Below are positions 59,801 through 64,000 of a stretch of DNA of 64,000 nucleotides, one piece after another. The position numbers and the translations under genes are program-made. The notes beneath the pieces were generated by a model, which worked only from the letters and a program-made list of their open reading frames with translations, had not been told where the DNA came from and searched no databases. This DNA comes from Paraconiothyrium sp. Pb-2020 (taxonomy: Eukaryota; Ascomycota; Dothideomycetes; Pleosporales; Didymosphaeriaceae), in assembly GCA_022419385.1 (NCBI GenBank), contig JAJUBI010000001.1, forward strand, positions 6,634,001 through 6,698,000. Direction: 5' to 3'. The number at the start of each line of letters is the position of its first letter. The first letter of the stretch is position 1.

Positions 59801-61501
59801 TTAAGTTCTCTTCTGCCACACTAATGGTGTCTTTTCCGGATGAAGCATCTGTAGGAGCAGTAGCATGCCGGTGTCTTTCAATGTGGCCTCAGCACGCTTC
59901 CTTGCTACTTGCTCACTTTCTCCGTCTCGTCTCCTCGGTACGATATAGTGATCACGAAACATAGCAACCATGACCGCAACATGCTCGAGAGAATTTCTTT
60001 CCTGGGCATGAACGGTTGCCTTCACCCCATGGAATATATGCCCCGTGGTCAGGCATTAGTATCTGCTCGCGATCATGCACCGGACCCTCCCCCGGCGTTT
60101 CCACAATCCAACGCGACGGTTTCCACTCAAGGCCGTCATCACCCCAGTATCTCGGATGGGTATGGAGGGCGTTGACGTTTAGTACCACGCGGGTGTGAGG
60201 CGGTACAGTCACGGTGTGCCCCCGAACAGTGAGGGATGCAGCTCGATCCGATGTGCCTTTTACGATGCTCAGGAGTGGATCGTACAATCGTAGTGTTTCA
60301 AGCTACTTGTTGTCAATTACATGCCAGCTCATCTGCGCACATGACTTACCAAGACGGCTAGAGTCCGAACAAGCTTCGGAAACATGTTGTAGTCGGCTGT
60401 CAAGACATCTGGATTTCCAACGACGTATCGAATCTCTTCAGCCATCCATTCTTGAACGTCAGGGTACGCCGCCAAGAGCATGAACGAGAACGCGAAAGAA
60501 TGCGCTGTGGTGTCATGGCCCGCAAAGTTGAAGACGAAGATATTCCCAATCACTTCATCCTGGGTTATCATCTTGTCATCCTTCGAGGCCCGCACAAGGG
60601 ACGTGATGAGATTGCCTTGGGCCTTTTCCTCTTGGACATGTTGTGCTTGCTCTTCGAACATATGCAACATATATTGTCTGAACTGTTCTGCAGCGTTGCT
60701 CAATCGGCCAAGCTGTGGCACGAAAGCGAGTTTCTTCAAGGTCTGTGGTCCCAAGGCAAGAATCAAGATGGCATTTTCGAGAATGAGCGCCAGAGCGTCT
60801 CGATAGCTCAGGGGACCAGAGGTTGTTTTCTTCTCACGTGCGCCGTAGAAGTCGAAAGACTTTCCGAAAGCTACGTGGACGAGAATGTCTAGAGTCAATG
60901 TTCTTGTATCTTTGGCCATAGTAGCAGGTCCGTCCACATGAGAGTTATCTTTCCAGTAATGGAGCAACTGCTGACCTTGGCGTAGAGACTCCTTCCACAC
61001 TAGGAGGTTGCTCTGCTCATTAAAGCTTGCAGCCGTGCATTTTCGTTGTCGCTGCCAATCAGAGCCGTTCATGGTAGATATGTTTGGCCCAAACACGTCT
61101 AGCATGGCCAACAGCTCTACGGGACGAGCAAACTCACCCTGCCGTTCCCTCTTTATGATATCATGCACCGCATCCGCATCGCATAGATAGATCCAGTTCT
61201 TCCCTGGGGTCGCGAACATAAAGGCGTCGCCAAGTTCGATATGTGCGCGAGCTTTTTCGTCGAATTCCCAGCCAATGTGGCAGAATCGAGAGAAGTGCCC
61301 ATTTCCAAACGGGACATATTGGAGTATGGGGATGATGTAGCGAGCCAGGAGCATCCATATTGGGTTCTCGGGGCTGATCGGTACGATGACGATCGGAAGA
61401 CCGACCTGGCGAGCGATAAGATAGTTGCTGAAGAGGCTCCAAACAGTGGCAATGAAGAAAAGAATAAAAGGCAGCAAGAAAGCCAGAAACACGGAGAGCA
61501 T
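59801..61501 (-). pseudogene. Cytochrome P450 frameshifted just after the haem-binding loop
   Basis: Exon 1 (61501-60350) and exon 2 (from 60302), joined by a 47-nt intron, encode an otherwise complete P450. It has a membrane anchor (VFLAFLLPFILFFIATVWSLF), 'GSDWQRQRKCTAASFNE', the I-helix AGHDTTAHS, the K-helix ETLR, PSRW, and the haem loop WGEGNRSCPGKKFS with ligand Cys483. Directly after Ser489 the frame breaks at about 59987. The expected continuation EHVAVMVAMFRDHY...ARKRAEATLKD lies in another frame down to the stop at 59801. No intron fits in the single-base gap. The product would lose its last roughly 60 residues (L-helix end and beta sheets). Either a young pseudogene or an indel error. 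The sequence resembles fungal P450s of the CYP4/CYP52-like style. Confidence 0.75.
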
Positions 61502-62809
61502 TGTGGATGGTGTGCGCGCGAGGCAGCGAAGCTATGGTACTTTTGGGTTGTAGAGCAGAGCAGCGCCCGACGAAGGTCAAGAGCTACTTGCTCCACGCTG
61601 CAAGAGACGACTCTGGTACTGCGCCGAGCCTTTGCAGTGTGGCCTGCGGTGCCCCTGCATCTACCTGCGCTACGTGCCGGGTTCCATGTCACTGAAGTGC
61701 TGTGCCGCATCGCGTCCGTTCAAAATAAATCACAAATATTATAAAATCGATACAAGCTGCATAGAAAATTGGCCTGTGCGCGTCTTAGCCGCCCCCAGCC
61801 TGCGTCCGCGCTCCTCCGAATCCTCCCGCTCCCGCTCCCGCGCCGAACGCGGCGGCAGCTGCCTTACTACTACCCTTCGTCCAACGTGCCAATGGCAACT
61901 AATCACTACGTTAAGAAGTGCACGGTGGGTGTGCGGCGACTGAGCCACAAGACTGCCTTTTTGGAAAATGTCAGTACATTCCGCCTTTGCTCAACAGACT
62001 CGGTGCAACTGCGCTTCACTCACCACGACAGTGAAGCCAATACCTAAATTCTGCTTTAATTATTGATACTCATTTGGTCAATTCAATGTACTTACAGTCC
62101 TTCCACTTTGTTTCTTGCGTGGCGAGCAGCTTCAGAAGGAGAGCTATAGTACCGGCGACCAGGAGACTTGAGAGAACTCGATCCAAGACATTGTCGCGAG
62201 GACCCTTCAGATAAATATGAGGAGAAGTTAAAATCATCACGGAGTATAACAGATGTCCTTTGCACTTCAGCCGAGACTCTGTGTCCACGATTTATACGTG
62301 GTCTAATGCTTGTTGGAGATAGCCTACCAGCATCCAGCATACGGTCATTCGGGTGTGTGCCTTGTTCACATACACATATTAAGAATTCGGCCCCAGCAGG
62401 AAATAACTCAGCTCAACCATTGTAGCTGGGATCTAGATTGCATCAGTCGTGACTTTCGGGCACTCAACTCGACTGCGCGGCGACGCTGTCTAGCCTGCAA
62501 TGGGCATACGATGACACCCTATCGGCAGCTATCCGGACCCCGAAGACCTGAACAGCCACTCATCTCGACCCGAAGGCCCCGCAGTGGTAGTCTAATCATG
62601 CATGCGTACGGAGTACTGTCAACATTGCCTAGAATGTCCGTTGGCAATCACGTGTTCGAATGGACCCTAGGCACCTTCTTGATACCTTCGTGGTCATATC
62701 TCTACCTATTGTGCTACATTCGGTGATTCTGTGCTGTCAATACTCTAGCTTCGTTATAACACTCCATCCAGTGCTCACCAACGTTTTCAGTATATCCAGA
62801 TTTTGCACA
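61502..62809. other. Divergent intergenic region, 1.3 kb
   Basis: This lies between two divergent P450 genes. Short frames only; no motif or repeat is recognised. Confidence 0.5.
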
Positions 62810-64000
62810 ATGCTCCGAGAACTGGGACGTTGTCTTTCCACCAAATATTCAACATGGATTTATCCAGCTGACCCTTCTTCCTTGGGTTGGGTGGCACTTT
62901 TCGTTGTGCTGTACCTATGTTGGTATCAGTGGAGTTTTCATCTGTCTCCACGATGGAGCCCACAACAAGTCGCTGAAGTTCCATACTGGATTCCTTGTAA
63001 GCCAGTCCTTTGTCGATGAGGTGGCGCTAAATTAGCTACTGTACAGTTCTTGGCCACTCGACATCAATGTTTAGAGACACTGCCTCTTTGATACATCATG
63101 GAGTGTAAGAGCATGCCAAATTTTTCGGTTACCCTAAAGCTTATACGCCCTCAGACATTTCTTCAAGTGCTCCTACGAACCGTTTGCTATTCGAGTGCTT
63201 GGAGAACGGATCTATGTGGTCACGTCTTCGGAAGATGTTACTCAGGTGTACAAGAACTCAGCTAGCTTCTCGTGGGACGCGTACATGGACAAACTCCTCA
63301 GCTCGTTTGGTCTCAGTCATTCCGCGCGAAGGCTTTCTTGGCGGAAACCTGACCCGAACGATGTTGATGATCCTCGCATGCAGGTGCTGAACCCTCGGCG
63401 TAAATCCCTTGTGCATCTCATCGAAGACATATACAAGATGCAGCTCCTACCTGGAGATCGTTTGGATGTCATGCTCCAGACCGTCATGTCTCGGCTCGAC
63501 ATGTGGATAAATTGGGCCAATATGCGTGGACCTTTCATCAGCCACAGCACCATCGTGGAGCGTGAGATCTCCGTCAAAAGATTGTGTTCCCACTTGATCA
63601 CCGACTCCACAACTAGGGCTATGTTTGGAGACCTGATGTTTCAGATCGAACCTGATCTGATCGAACAGATGACCATCTTCAACGACTATTCTTGGGCTAT
63701 CGTATTCAATGTTCCACAGATCTTTACACCACGGCTCAATCAAGCTAGAAAAAGGCTTTCACGGGCTGTTCGTAGGTACCTCGAAACTCCCCAATCACAA
63801 AGGACTCAGCAATCGTGGTCTATTGGCGCCATAATTGAGTCGGCCGATACTTTCGCTATGGACAAAGACACTCAAGTATCGATGTTGTTGATGATTTGGT
63901 GGGCGTAAGTCTCGTGATGATGACACTGAAGTCTTCGAGCTGATCGGCTTTAGTGCCCACAGTAACACCATCAATGCTTGTTTCTGGCTGCTCAGCTATG
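62810..64000 (+). CDS. Cytochrome P450, N-terminal part (runs off the window)
   Basis: Exons 62810-62996, 63047-63104, 63155-63904 and 63954 onward, all GT-AG and phase-consistent. The N-terminus has a membrane anchor (GWVALFVVLYLCWYQWSF). 'VPYWIPFLGHS' follows, restored only by splicing, then 'EPFAIRVLGERIYVVTSSEDVTQVYKN' and the start of the I-helix (AAHSNTINACFWLL). The 'AIRVLGERIYV' style is typical of fungal P450s resembling CYP7/CYP8 (prostacyclin-synthase or oxysterol-hydroxylase-like). The I-helix lacks the usual acidic-Thr pair (AHSNT), as in that group. The haem loop lies beyond the right edge, so intactness is unknown. Confidence 0.85.

Overview
The window is nuclear DNA of a filamentous ascomycete (Pezizomycotina). 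I infer this from short GT-AG introns of about 45-130 bases (often with a CTGAC/CTAAC-like branch site), genes on both strands, Zn2Cys6 regulators, several P450s, a Dicer-like gene and Nma111/Ada1/Ost3 orthologues. A dothideomycete is my best guess, but that is inference. No phage, plasmid, CRISPR, rRNA or convincing tRNA is present. Exon structures below were read by hand from splice signals and reading-frame continuity.

0-20 kb: the 3' half of a DHX29-like RNA helicase and the SAGA subunit Ada1 converge. Next come a repeat-built secreted Ser/Ala-rich protein (three exons), a gene-poor stretch, a decayed multispanning membrane-protein gene (10.0-11.8 kb), a 4-kb stretch without a gene, and then the HtrA-like protease Nma111, which has an unexpected acid-free N-terminal extension. 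A small nuclear-looking protein follows.

22-31 kb: a Zn2Cys6 regulator converges on a cytochrome P450. Beyond them lie a small single-pass membrane protein, a 116-bp hairpin and a pseudogene with a large internal deletion.

31-39 kb: an apparent amino-sugar/nitrogen mini-cluster made of an APC permease, glucosamine-6-phosphate deaminase, a Zn2Cys6 regulator and a hexokinase-type sugar kinase. CACCGGAG elements lie upstream of the permease, the deaminase and the divergent regulator/kinase pair.

39-51 kb: the most unusual part, an RNA-silencing-like island. It holds a dsRBD protein, a broken gene of unknown family, an intact seven-exon Dicer-like gene whose two RNase III domains have lost three of eight catalytic acidic residues, a divergent OTT_1508-type deaminase and an ankyrin protein. 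My main hypothesis is a repurposed, cleavage-impaired Dicer with a dsRNA-binding partner and a nucleic-acid or nucleotide deaminase.

51-64 kb: a coiled-coil protein diverges from oligosaccharyltransferase subunit Ost3/6. A small conserved membrane protein, a flavin-reductase-like protein, a P450 frameshifted just after its haem cysteine, and a P450 that runs off the right edge follow. Several genes carry single frameshifts or stops, so either real decay or residual assembly indels must be considered.
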